A stretch of 64,000 nt of DNA from Bdellovibrionales bacterium GWB1_55_8 (lineage in GTDB: Bacteria > Bdellovibrionota > UBA1018). A program made the position numbers and the translations under genes. Below are positions 15,016 to 24,141 of this stretch, one piece after another. The stretch is from positions 17,420-81,419 of the forward strand of contig MEPR01000068.1 of NCBI GenBank assembly GCA_001769835.1, read 5' to 3'. Within the stretch, counting starts at the first letter, position 1. Each line of letters starts with the position of its first letter. The notes below the pieces were generated by a model. It did no database searches and was not told the DNA's origin. It worked only from the letters and a program-made list of their open reading frames with translations.

Positions 15016-15076
15016 TTGTATTACCTCCAGTGGTCCAAGCGCCGCCTAAACAGCTCCCACCTGTGTTTGAAAAAGT

Positions 15077-15502
15077 TTATCCTTCGACGGTGATGCCGGC
15101 ACTTCGCGCCGTGCCTTCGATGGTCCGCATCGCTGCTTCCACCGTGGCTGCATTCAGGTCGGGCATCTTCAATGTCGCGATTTCTTTAACCTGCTGCTTG
15201 GTGACTTTACCGGCCTTTTTCTTGTTCGGCTCGCCTGAACCTTTTTCGATCTTAGCTGCTTTAAGGAGCAGAATCGATGCAGGTGGCGTTTTTGTGATGA
15301 ACGTGAACGAACGGTCTGAATAGACCGTAATGATCACGGGGATAATCATCCCTTTCTGATCCTGCGTCTTGGCGTTGAACGCCTTGCAGAATTCCATGAT
15401 ATTGACGCCACGTTGACCGAGCGCCGGACCAACCGGAGGAGCAGGATTCGCCTGACCTGCGGGAATCTGCAGTTTAATCTGACCAACAACCTTTTTTGCC
15501 AT
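15077..15502 (-). CDS. rplK: 50S ribosomal protein L11
   Basis: 141 aa; [35 protein letters not shown]. Confidence 0.99.
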   Translation of the reverse strand: MAKKVVGQIKLQIPAGQANPAPPVGPALGQRGVNIMEFCKAFNAKTQDQKGMIIPVIITVYSDRSFTFITKTPPASILLLKAAKIEKGSGEPNKKKAGKVTKQQVKEIATLKMPDLNAATVEAAMRTIEGTARSAGITVEG

Positions 15503-15527
15503 AAGTGGTACCCCTTAACACGATCTG

Positions 15528-16088
15528 TTAGATCTTTTCAACCTGAATAAAATCGAGTTCAACCGGCGTCGAACGGCCAAAGATACTTACCAGCACCTTG
15601 ACCTTACCTTTATCCGGATTCACATCTTCAACAACGCCACTGAAGTTCGAGAACGGACCGTCGATCACGCGGACGCTTTCGCCTTCCTGGAACGAGATCC
15701 TGGGCCGCGGCTTCACCTGACCCTCGGCGATCCGATTCGTCATCTTCTGAACATCGCTCTCCGGAACAGGAACCGGACGAACTTTGTCGCCGACAAAGCC
15801 TGTAATTTTTGGAGTATTTTTAACGATGTGCCAGGTTTCGTCGGTAAGAACCATCTTGACCAGGATATAGCCTGGGAAAAAACGACGTTTCGTCGTCTTC
15901 TTCTGGCCCTTCACAAGTTCGACTACGTTTTCCTCAGGAACAATGATTTCGCCAAACAAAGCTTCTTTCTTTGCCGCTTTGATGCGCTCTTCGAGCGCAA
16001 GCTTGGCCTTATTCTCATAGCCCGAGTACGTATGCACAACGTACCAGTTCATTTCACTGCTCTGCTGTAGCTGAGTAGTTTCAGGCAC
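15528..16088 (-). CDS. nusG: transcription termination/antitermination protein NusG
   Basis: WYVVHTYSGYENKAK start and KOW domain; GTG start at 16088 with AGGAG upstream. Confidence 0.98.
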   Translation of the reverse strand: MPETTQLQQSSEMNWYVVHTYSGYENKAKLALEERIKAAKKEALFGEIIVPEENVVELVKGQKKTTKRRFFPGYILVKMVLTDETWHIVKNTPKITGFVGDKVRPVPVPESDVQKMTNRIAEGQVKPRPRISFQEGESVRVIDGPFSNFSGVVEDVNPDKGKVKVLVSIFGRSTPVELDFIQVEKI

Positions 16089-16100
16089 GTGACACTCCTT

Positions 16101-16475
16101 TTAGAGGACCCATTTCAACAAAACGGTCCACAGATAATCCAGGAACCCCAAAAGGACTCCGGATATGATCACCATCACCAAAACGATCATGGTTGCTGAC
16201 GTGGTTTCTTTTTGCGTCGGCCACGAAACCCGCGACAACTCCACCATCACTTCGTTCATGAACGTATTGGCTTTCTGATGCCGTAAAAGAACAAAGAAAA
16301 AAATCGCCGCCAACAAAACCGAGACACCGCGGAGTATCAACTCCACATTGCGAACGCGCGTCTCCAAGTCGTAAACACCCGCAAGCCGCTGAGACAGGGC
16401 GAAAACGACATAGCCGACCAGTACGGCCGCCGCGAGGTAACTGACTGTGACCCATTTTTGATATCGTGTTTCCAT
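16101..16475 (-). CDS. secE: preprotein translocase subunit SecE
   Basis: EVMVELSRVSWPTQKETTSATMIVLVMV motif; start set at METRYQKW, since the upstream part of the ORF runs into tRNA-Trp. Confidence 0.93.
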   Translation of the reverse strand: METRYQKWVTVSYLAAAVLVGYVVFALSQRLAGVYDLETRVRNVELILRGVSVLLAAIFFFVLLRHQKANTFMNEVMVELSRVSWPTQKETTSATMIVLVMVIISGVLLGFLDYLWTVLLKWVL

Positions 16476-16493
16476 ATCGCCTATCCCGTGAAA

Positions 16494-16570
16494 TGGCAGG
16501 GCAGGAGGGATTCGAACCCACAACCCGCGGATTTGGAATCCGCTGCTCTAGCCGTTGGAGCTACTGCCCT
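16494..16570 (-). tRNA. tRNA-Trp(CCA)
   Basis: Acceptor AGGGCAG/CTGCCCT, loop TTCCAAA, encoded CCA. Confidence 0.93.
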
Positions 16571-16580
16571 ACTTGCGAAA

Positions 16581-16730
16581 TTACTTGCCTTCTTTGTGCG
16601 GCGTATGTTTCCGACAGAATTTGCAGAATTTTTTGAACTCGAGCTTGTCGGTCGTCTTCTGCTTGTTCTTGGTAGTCGAATAATTCTTACGTTTGCACTC
16701 GGTACAATCGAGACTCACTATCACGCGCAT
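16581..16730 (-). CDS. rpmG: 50S ribosomal protein L33
   Basis: Read directly on minus strand: [48 protein letters not shown]; absent from the ORF track because it is short. Confidence 0.95.
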   Translation of the reverse strand: MRVIVSLDCTECKRKNYSTTKNKQKTTDKLEFKKFCKFCRKHTPHKEGK

Positions 16731-16849
16731 TGAATTCACTTCCTTTAAACACTACTTCTTAGAAACTAACTTCTATTAGTCGCCTGACTTCTTCTCGGTG
16801 GAGAAAGGGGCCAAGGCCGCCCTTTTCGATCATCCGGAAACTTCCAAAC

Positions 16850-16877
16850 GGGGAGGAGCAGTTGCCCGCTCCTCCCC
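16850..16877 (-). terminator. putative terminator hairpin downstream of tuf
   Basis: Perfect 10-bp stem GGGGAGGAGC/GCTCCTCCCC, 8-nt loop; weak T-tract. Confidence 0.5.
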
Positions 16878-16909
16878 CGAGAAGCCTCCATCCGCCAATG
16901 GCGGTCGGA

Positions 16910-18100
16910 TTACTCGATGATTTCGGAAACCACGCCGGCGCCGACGGTACGGCCGCCTTCGCGAATGGCGAAGCGCAGCTCTTTTTCCATGGCGATCGGG
17001 GTGATCAGTTCAACGTCCATCGCGATATTGTCGCCAGGCATGACCATTTCGACGTTCGTCGGAAGAGTCACAACACCGGTCACGTCAGTCGTACGGAAGT
17101 AGAACTGAGGACGATATCCGTTGAAGAACGGCGTATGACGGCCGCCTTCTTCTTTCGTCAAGATATACGCCTGGCCCTTGAACTTCTTGTGCGGGGTTAC
17201 AGAGCCGGTGTGAGCGAGAACCTGTCCGCGCTCAACTTCTTCCTTCTTCGTGCCGCGAAGGAGGGCACCGATGTTGTCGCCAGCCTCACCCTGATCGAGG
17301 AGCTTGCGGAACATTTCAACGCCGGTCACAACCGTCTTGGTGGTTGGGCGGAGACCGATAATTTCGACTTCTTCGCCGACCTTGATCACGCCACGCTCAA
17401 CACGGCCGGTGACCACGGTTCCACGACCGGAAATCGAGAATACGTCTTCAACCGGCATCAAGAAGGGCTTGTCCTTCTCACGTTTCGGCTGAGGAATATA
17501 GGTATCGCAGGCTTCCATCAATTTCATGATAGCCTGTTCACCCAGCTCACCTGTATCGCCTTCGCCAGCTTTGAGAGCGGACCCCTTGACGATCGGAATC
17601 TGATCGCCAGGGAATTTGTAGCTGGTGAGCAATTCACGGATTTCCATCTCGACGAGTTCGAGAAGCTCCGGATCGTCAACCATGTCGCACTTGTTCATGA
17701 ACACGACGATGGCGGGAACGCCGACCTGACGGGCAAGCAGGATGTGCTCACGGGTCTGGGGCATCGGGCCGTCAGCGGCGGAAACCACGAGGATCGCGCC
17801 GTCCATCTGAGCAGCGCCGGTGATCATGTTTTTCACATAGTCAGCGTGGCCGGGGCAATCGACGTGCGCATAGTGGCGCTTCTCGGTCGCATACTCGACG
17901 TGAGTCGTATTGATCGTGATGCCGCGCTCTTTTTCTTCAGGAGCATTATCGATCTGATCGTAACCGCGAGCCTGCGCCAGGCCTTTCTTCGCGAGAACCG
18001 TCGTGATCGCTGCGGTCAAAGTTGTTTTCCCATGGTCAACGTGGCCAATCGTGCCGATGTTGCAATGGGGCTTTGTCCTTTCAAATTTTTCTTTCGACAT
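16910..18100 (-). CDS. tuf: translation elongation factor Tu
   Basis: [14 protein letters not shown]; start set at [14 protein letters not shown]. Confidence 0.99.
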   Translation of the reverse strand: MSKEKFERTKPHCNIGTIGHVDHGKTTLTAAITTVLAKKGLAQARGYDQIDNAPEEKERGITINTTHVEYATEKRHYAHVDCPGHADYVKNMITGAAQMDGAILVVSAADGPMPQTREHILLARQVGVPAIVVFMNKCDMVDDPELLELVEMEIRELLTSYKFPGDQIPIVKGSALKAGEGDTGELGEQAIMKLMEACDTYIPQPKREKDKPFLMPVEDVFSISGRGTVVTGRVERGVIKVGEEVEIIGLRPTTKTVVTGVEMFRKLLDQGEAGDNIGALLRGTKKEEVERGQVLAHTGSVTPHKKFKGQAYILTKEEGGRHTPFFNGYRPQFYFRTTDVTGVVTLPTNVEMVMPGDNIAMDVELITPIAMEKELRFAIREGGRTVGAGVVSEIIE

Positions 18101-18160
18101 GTTTTTCAAGCCTCCGTTGTTTGGATAGGTTTTTCCGGAACCTACGACCGGTTAATAAAC

Positions 18161-18237
18161 TGGAGCTCTTGTCGGGATTCGAACCCGAGACCTCTCCCTT
18201 ACCAAGGGAGTGCTCTAGCCAACTGAGCTACAAGAGC
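18161..18237 (-). tRNA. tRNA-Thr(GGT)
   Basis: Acceptor GCTCTTG/CAAGAGC, loop TTGGTAA, encoded CCA. Confidence 0.93.
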
Positions 18238-18395
18238 ATTACATTACTGAACTAACTGAACTAACTGAACTCACTACACTGACTACACACTAACTACTTC
18301 TACTACGCACTTTTACTGCACTACTTACTACCAACTACGAACCACCGTTTTTTCGAACGCTCACTCCAGAAACCCGCTAAAAAAGCCGGAAAAAC

Positions 18396-18472
18396 TGGAG
18401 CGGGAGACGGGACTCGAACCCGCGGCCCTCAGCTTGGAAGGCTGATGCTCTAGCCAACTGAGCTACTCCCGC
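18396..18472 (-). tRNA. tRNA-Gly(TCC)
   Basis: Acceptor GCGGGAG/CTCCCGC, loop CTTCCAA, encoded CCA. Confidence 0.93.
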
Positions 18473-18550
18473 ACACCAATTCCGCAAAAAAGCGAATCTC
18501 CGTTGGAGACCGCCTTTTAACCCATTTTTTCCAACATGCAGCGAAAAAAA

Positions 18551-18636
18551 TGGTGGAGAGAGAAGGATTCGAACCTTCGAAGGCTAACGCCGTCAGATTT
18601 ACAGTCTGATCCCTTTGGCCACTTGGGTATCTCTCC
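18551..18636 (-). tRNA. tRNA-Tyr(GTA)
   Basis: Long variable arm, acceptor GGAGAGA/TCTCTCC, loop CTGTAAA, encoded CCA. Confidence 0.93.
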
Positions 18637-18679
18637 AGGCCGAAACTTGTGAACTACCAACGCGACAAACAGGTAAGTA

Positions 18680-18755
18680 TGGAGCTGGAGAGGGGACTCG
18701 AACCCACGACCTGCGGTTTACAAAACCGCTGCTCTACCAACTGAGCTACTCCAGC
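18680..18755 (-). tRNA. tRNA-Thr(TGT)
   Basis: Acceptor GCTGGAG/CTCCAGC, loop TTTGTAA, encoded CCA. Confidence 0.93.
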
Positions 18756-18988
18756 CCGAATGCGAACCCAATTTCCCCTCGAAACCCGGTTTTCCAGAAA
18801 TCGAAGACAAACCAGCCCATACCGACAAATCTGCCAGCGTTAGTTTGGCGAAAATTCCATCGTTTGAGTCGAAAGTCAACGGATAATAGCGGATTGGCAT
18901 GATTTATTAGCCCTCGTAGCCGAACGCCGGGCCGAAATGCGAATTAACTGCAGTTGACACGACTTAGGAACCGGCTAAATCTCTCTGA

Positions 18989-19564
18989 ATGCGTAAAAAC
19001 AATGCCGTGACAACCGGCGCAATTCTGTTGTCGACCCTACTCTTCGTTACGGCAGCCTCGGCTGCCCCAAAAACCCGCGCACGACAGGCCGGCGCCGCGC
19101 CAGTCTCCACGTCTGAAATGTCGAACGAAGCCGGTGATTCAAAGCGACTTGGCTTTGGCCTCGCCTCTGTGGAGGGCTTCACAATGGGCTCAGCGAGCCT
19201 CTTGGGCGTGTTGGAACTCAATACGGACAATGCACTTCACGTCTACCTGACCTTACCATCGACCAGCCCGTTCCAATTTAGCGTCGGCTCGGCCTTCAAG
19301 CATGTGGTCGCCAGGAAAGATCGTGCGTCCGTACATGTGGGGGCAGGATTGGCCCTCGGGACCATCGCGACCACCTCCGCCTCCGCTGATTTTTTGCTGA
19401 GCGTCGCGGGTGTCGTGGGCCTCGAGCTCGGATTTCCCGGTGCGGATAACGTCATCATCCATCTTGACGGCGGTCCCGCCATTCAGGTGCTTGATGGTGA
19501 AGCAGACTTCGGCATCGGCGCTTTTTCAGGTCTTCTCGGCCTGAGCGTCGCCTATATGTTCTGA
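18989..19564 (+). CDS. hypothetical exported protein
   Basis: 191 aa with signal peptide (ILLSTLLFVTAASAAP) and glycine-rich alternating-hydrophobic segments, possibly outer-membrane-like. Confidence 0.65.
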   Translation: MRKNNAVTTGAILLSTLLFVTAASAAPKTRARQAGAAPVSTSEMSNEAGDSKRLGFGLASVEGFTMGSASLLGVLELNTDNALHVYLTLPSTSPFQFSVGSAFKHVVARKDRASVHVGAGLALGTIATTSASADFLLSVAGVVGLELGFPGADNVIIHLDGGPAIQVLDGEADFGIGAFSGLLGLSVAYMF

Positions 19565-19579
19565 TTGAAAGCTCTTTAG

Positions 19580-19627
19580 AAAAAGGCTCTGTTTCAGCCG
19601 CCTTCTCATCAGGGCCGAGACAGAGCC
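19580..19627 (-). terminator. rlmB terminator overlapping the 3' end of the gene
   Basis: GGCTCTGTCTC ... GAAACAGAGCC hairpin followed by TTTTTCTAA on minus strand. Confidence 0.6.
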
Positions 19628-20370
19628 GAAATCAAAACACCCGCCGCGACCGACACATTCAACGAGGTCACCTTCCCTTGCGGCGAAACCCGGCAAAGCA
19701 CATCGCAGGCCTCTTCCGTCAGGCGCCTCATTCCCTTTTCTTCATTCCCGAGCACCAGCAACCAAGGTCGGTCATGCGCCACGGATGAAATGTCATCGTT
19801 CGCGTGCTCGGATGTCCCCAGCAACCAAAGTCCAGCTTCCTTAGCCACTTCGAATCCCCTCTGAAGATTCGTCTGCAGCGTGAAAGGAACGTACTCGACG
19901 CCTCCAGACGCTACATCATAAACAGTCGAAGACAACGGCGCGGAACGCTCCTGAGTGAGAAGGATGCCCTCCACTCCGAAGAACGCGGCGGTCCGGAAAA
20001 TCGCACCTACGTTATGCGGATCCTGCAGGGAATCAAGCGCCAGCCACAGGCCTCTCCCATTTTTTCGCTCGCGGCCTTGGGCAAAAAGCTCCTCAACAGG
20101 AACCCCCTGCCGTTCACGAACAAGCGCTTCCGCTGCGCCCTCACGCCCCGCATCCACTCCGTGCTTTGAAGGAGGCCCCGCAGGTCCGGCCTTTTTAGCT
20201 CCGCCCTCGGAAACCGTAATTCCCTTGGATCGCGCCACTCGGACGACCTCTTCCCAGGCTTCACCAGCTCTCTGGGCTCCGCCTCGCGGCAGAGAGATCT
20301 GAATAACGTCTTGCGCACGGCGCTCAAGGGCCGCAAGCACACTATGGGGATTTCTAATGGTGAGATTCAC
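19609..20370 (-). CDS. rlmB: TrmH/SpoU family rRNA 2'-O-methyltransferase (RlmB-like)
   Basis: LDSLQDPHNVGAIFRTAAFFGVEGI ... LVLGNEEKGM ... SLNVSVAAGVLI. Confidence 0.9.
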   Translation of the reverse strand: MNLTIRNPHSVLAALERRAQDVIQISLPRGGAQRAGEAWEEVVRVARSKGITVSEGGAKKAGPAGPPSKHGVDAGREGAAEALVRERQGVPVEELFAQGRERKNGRGLWLALDSLQDPHNVGAIFRTAAFFGVEGILLTQERSAPLSSTVYDVASGGVEYVPFTLQTNLQRGFEVAKEAGLWLLGTSEHANDDISSVAHDRPWLLVLGNEEKGMRRLTEEACDVLCRVSPQGKVTSLNVSVAAGVLISALSRP

Positions 20371-20379
20371 TCGCTCTTC

Positions 20380-21210
20380 TTAAGCCGAAACAGCTTCCTC
20401 GGAAAGCTCTTTCAGCACGCGCTGGACCATATGGCGCGGACTTTTCGCCTCCGTGATGGGTCTTCCCACCACGATCGCGTTCGCACCCGCGGCCCGGGCC
20501 TGCGCAGGAGTCATGATGCGCGCCTGATCATTGGGCGAGGTTCCTTCCGGCCGGATACCCGGAACAACCGTGTAAAGGCTGGGGAACTGTGATCGCAGAG
20601 TGGGGAGCTCGAGAGATGAGCAGACCACCCCATCAGCGCCCCAGGAAACTGCATGTTCGACCAATCCCGCAACGGATTCAGCCGCATCAACAGCATGTCC
20701 GGTCAGCGATTTGGTCACTTCCGCCCAACGGACATCGTCAAAAGAGGTCAGAACGCTCACGCCGATGATTTTAGGCCGAAGAAGCGAGATCTCCTCCATG
20801 ACTTCCGCAACCGCCCGCACCATCGCACTTCCACCCGAAAGATGCAGTGAGAACATCTCGACATGCAGCAGGGCAGCCTGCTGAGCCGCCCGTGCAACGG
20901 TGTTCGGAATATCATGGAACTTCAGGTCGAGAAAAACCCGCTTCTTGCGGTAAACAAGTTCCCGAACAAAGTCCGGACCACCAGCAGTGAAGAGCTCGAG
21001 CCCCACCTTGAAAAGCACGGGTTCGCCATCGAGCTCCTCTACGAGCTCGAATGCTCGATCAGGACGCGGGAAATCAAGGGCAACGATCAGCTCGGTTCCG
21101 TGGTTCTGCACAGGCGCTCCTTCGGCTGTCGTCTCGGTCTTCCCTGGATTCTTGCCAGAAGACTTGATGCGTTGCTTGGGAGAAGATTTCTTTTTCCCGC
21201 GGGAAGCCAT
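20380..21210 (-). CDS. pyrF: orotidine 5'-phosphate decarboxylase
   Basis: VALDFPRPDRAFELVEEL ... VFLDLKFHDIPNTVA ... VVPGIRPEGTSPNDQARIMTPAQA; start set at MASRGKKK, 8 bp after proS stop. Confidence 0.93.
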   Translation of the reverse strand: MASRGKKKSSPKQRIKSSGKNPGKTETTAEGAPVQNHGTELIVALDFPRPDRAFELVEELDGEPVLFKVGLELFTAGGPDFVRELVYRKKRVFLDLKFHDIPNTVARAAQQAALLHVEMFSLHLSGGSAMVRAVAEVMEEISLLRPKIIGVSVLTSFDDVRWAEVTKSLTGHAVDAAESVAGLVEHAVSWGADGVVCSSLELPTLRSQFPSLYTVVPGIRPEGTSPNDQARIMTPAQARAAGANAIVVGRPITEAKSPRHMVQRVLKELSEEAVSA

Positions 21211-21217
21211 CGCAGCC

Positions 21218-22690
21218 TCAGTACGCCCTAGCAAAAATCGCACGAACCCGGTTCGACTCGCTGCGACCGCAGACCATGCAAGGTTCAGTTTCGGCTATCG
21301 GCGTGAAATCGCTGCCAAGCGGAAGACAGCGAATCGTCGCCTTGGTGTCTTCTTTCACCCGACCTTCGCAGGCTTTGTCCTGGCACCAGGGTGCGACAAA
21401 GAATCCTCCGCTATCGATTTTTGACTTGAACTCGTCATAACTTCGAACCGTGAAGGTGTTTGCATCACGGAAAGCGCGAGCCTTTTCAAGCAAACCAGCC
21501 TGAATCTCGGCCAGTAAGGTAACGGCCTTCTCGGGAAGCTGTCCTATCGCGATGAATTCCTTCGCACCGGTGTCACGACGAGTGAGAACAGCCTGACCCT
21601 TCTCGAGATCCCTCGGACCGATTTCAACTCGGAGAGGGGTCCCGACCAGTTCGTGTTCATGGAACTTCCAACCGGGTTGCTTGGTTTCATCTCGATCGAC
21701 GTCGACGCCTATCTCGTAAGGCAACGCAGATTTGCCGGCCGCATCACGGATGGCTTGCGCCAGCTTGTCCGCGGCTTCCAGAACCTGAGGTTTCATGGGC
21801 GAATTGCCGAGGATGGGTACGATCACCACATGCGTCGTCGCAAGCCGGGGCGGAAGCACGAGGCCCTTGTCATCCGAATGCGTCATGATCATTCCGCCGA
21901 TCAAGCGGGTTGAAACGCCCCAGCTTGTCTGGTGAACGAATTTTTGCTTGCCGTCACTATCCAGAAACTGCGTTCCGAATGCCTTGGCGAAGTTTGAGGC
22001 AAGATTGTGCGATGTTCCAGCCTGAAGAGCTTTCTTATCCTGCATCATGGCTTCAATGGAATATGTCCGCAAAGCGCCAGCGAACTTTTCGCTCTCGGAT
22101 TTAAGTCCGGGAACCACGGGCATGGCCAGAATCTCTTCCGCAAAGTCGACATAGACCTGTAACATCTGACGGGTTTCCTGCTCAGCTTCCTCTGGCGTCG
22201 CGTGACAGGTGTGCCCTTCTTGCCAGAGGAACTCGGTCGTCCGGAGGAAAAGCCGGGTCCGCATTTCCCAACGAACAACGTTCGCCCATTGATTGATCAG
22301 AAGCGGAAGATCGCGATAAGACTGCACCCAACGCGCGAACATGCTGTTGATGATCGTCTCTGACGTGGGCCGCACGACGAGCTTCTCTTCAAGATCCTTC
22401 GAGCCGGCGTACGTGACGACGGCGCATTGGGGAGCAAATCCTTCAACGTGATCCGCCTCCTTCTTCAGAAAGCTTTCGGGGATGAAAAGAGGGAAATAGG
22501 CGTTCCGCACGCCGGTCTTCTTGATTCTGCGATCGAGATTGCTCTGAATCCTCTCCCAGATCGCGTAACCATTGGGCCGGATCACCATGCAGCCTTTGAC
22601 GGGGCTGTAATCCGCGAGCTTCGCCTGAAGAACGACGTCCTGATACCATTCCGAAAAATCCTGCGTCCGTGGGGTAATTTTCTCTGCCAT
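21218..22690 (-). CDS. proS: prolyl-tRNA synthetase, archaeal/eukaryote-like type
   Basis: [34 protein letters not shown] ... [24 protein letters not shown]; compact architecture without inserted editing domain. Confidence 0.95.
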   Translation of the reverse strand: MAEKITPRTQDFSEWYQDVVLQAKLADYSPVKGCMVIRPNGYAIWERIQSNLDRRIKKTGVRNAYFPLFIPESFLKKEADHVEGFAPQCAVVTYAGSKDLEEKLVVRPTSETIINSMFARWVQSYRDLPLLINQWANVVRWEMRTRLFLRTTEFLWQEGHTCHATPEEAEQETRQMLQVYVDFAEEILAMPVVPGLKSESEKFAGALRTYSIEAMMQDKKALQAGTSHNLASNFAKAFGTQFLDSDGKQKFVHQTSWGVSTRLIGGMIMTHSDDKGLVLPPRLATTHVVIVPILGNSPMKPQVLEAADKLAQAIRDAAGKSALPYEIGVDVDRDETKQPGWKFHEHELVGTPLRVEIGPRDLEKGQAVLTRRDTGAKEFIAIGQLPEKAVTLLAEIQAGLLEKARAFRDANTFTVRSYDEFKSKIDSGGFFVAPWCQDKACEGRVKEDTKATIRCLPLGSDFTPIAETEPCMVCGRSESNRVRAIFARAY

Positions 22691-22729
22691 GCGGTCGAAC
22701 ATAGCACGCAGATTTCACGCCCGGAATCC

Positions 22730-24130
22730 TTAATCGGTTTCTATACCGTAGGATTTGATTTTGCGATGGAGGTGGCTGCGCTCGATCCCAAGCACCTGCG
22801 CGGTCTTGGAGATATTCCAGTCATGCTCCTTCAAGGTCTTCAGGATGAATTCCCGCTCAAACTCCTGACGCGCGTCCCGGAGGTTCTTCGAAGCAAGTCC
22901 CGCGTCCTCCATCGAAAGCGGTGGTCCCGCCTCCACGCTGGCCCGGAATCCTGTCGGATCGCTTTGAAGGTGCTGCAGGACGGTCGCAGCCGAAATAGGG
23001 CCGGTTTCGGAGGGCCCGCTCAGGATCGTCAGGCGTTCGATCATGTTCCTGAGTTCCCGCACGTTTCCTGGCCAGCTGTAGCTGGTTAGGGCGGCAAGCG
23101 CTTCCTGAGACAGGGGCCGGAGCGCTCTCCCGTGGATCCTGCTGGATTCCGCAAGAAAATGGGAAACCATGAGCGGAATATCGCCCTTTCTTTCGCGAAG
23201 CGGCGGAATGACAAACGGAATCACATTCAGGCGGTAGAAAAGATCCTCGCGGAAGTTGCCCCGCTGGATTTCCAGGCGCAGCTCCTTGTTCGTCGCCGCG
23301 ACCACGCGAACGTCCACCGATATCGTCTGGGCCCCCCCGACCCGCTCGAATTTTTGCTCCTGAAGAATCCGAAGAATCTTCGCCTGCGTCTTCAGGGACA
23401 TGTCGCCGATTTCATCGAGAAACAGAGTCCCCCCATTCGCAAGGTCGAATTTCCCGCGTCGAAGCTGGGTGGCACCCGTGAAGGCGCCCTTCTCATGGCC
23501 AAAAAGTTCGCTTTCGATCAGCTCTTCTGGAATCGCCGCGCAGTTCACTTCGACAAAAGGCTTAGAATATCGAGTCGAAAGAGCATGAATGGTGTGCGCC
23601 ACGACCTCTTTCCCTGTTCCGTTCTCGCCGGTAATCAGGACAGAGCCGGTTGTCGGGGCAACCCGATGAATCATGTCCTTGATCTGACGAATAGCCGGAG
23701 CTTCACCGATGAGAACACGATCGCGGTCCACACGTTTTCGCAATGCTTGATTTTCACGGGTAAGATCCTGAATGCTCGTCGCGTTCTGAAGGAGCACCAG
23801 AACCCTCTCAAGCGAAAGGGGCTTTTCAACAAAGTCAAAGGCACCCAACTTCGTCGACTTTACGGCTGTTTCGATGGTGCCATGGCCGGACATCATGATC
23901 ACAAGCTGGTCGGGCGACTCGCTTCGAATACGGCGCAGGGTTTCCAGACCGTCCATTTCGGGCATCCAGATGTCGAGCAGGACGACATCCGGCCTCGCGG
24001 ATCGAATCGCATCGAGCGCCTCCATGCCTGAACTGGCGGTGGCCACGCGATAACCCTCGTCTTTCAGCGCCCCACTCAAGGAACGCCGGATCGATTCTTC
24101 ATCATCCACTATTAAAACAAGCCGTGGCAT
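22730..24130 (-). CDS. sigma-54-dependent response regulator, NtrX-like
   Basis: REC (VDDEESIRRSL, DIWMPEMDG) + AAA+ (GENGTGKE, GAFTGAT) + Fis-type HTH. Confidence 0.92.
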   Translation of the reverse strand: MPRLVLIVDDEESIRRSLSGALKDEGYRVATASSGMEALDAIRSARPDVVLLDIWMPEMDGLETLRRIRSESPDQLVIMMSGHGTIETAVKSTKLGAFDFVEKPLSLERVLVLLQNATSIQDLTRENQALRKRVDRDRVLIGEAPAIRQIKDMIHRVAPTTGSVLITGENGTGKEVVAHTIHALSTRYSKPFVEVNCAAIPEELIESELFGHEKGAFTGATQLRRGKFDLANGGTLFLDEIGDMSLKTQAKILRILQEQKFERVGGAQTISVDVRVVAATNKELRLEIQRGNFREDLFYRLNVIPFVIPPLRERKGDIPLMVSHFLAESSRIHGRALRPLSQEALAALTSYSWPGNVRELRNMIERLTILSGPSETGPISAATVLQHLQSDPTGFRASVEAGPPLSMEDAGLASKNLRDARQEFEREFILKTLKEHDWNISKTAQVLGIERSHLHRKIKSYGIETD

Positions 24131-24141
24131 AGCCGACCCAC

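Noticed and set aside
16862-18226. 454-aa plus-strand ORF
   Set aside because: Antisense to tuf and running into tRNA-Thr
18240-18330. Possible CRISPR-like repeats in the tRNA spacer
   Set aside because: Units are about 9 bp without spacers; it is a microrepeat/low-complexity tract
23132-24031. 299-aa plus-strand ORF
   Set aside because: Antisense to the NtrX-like gene
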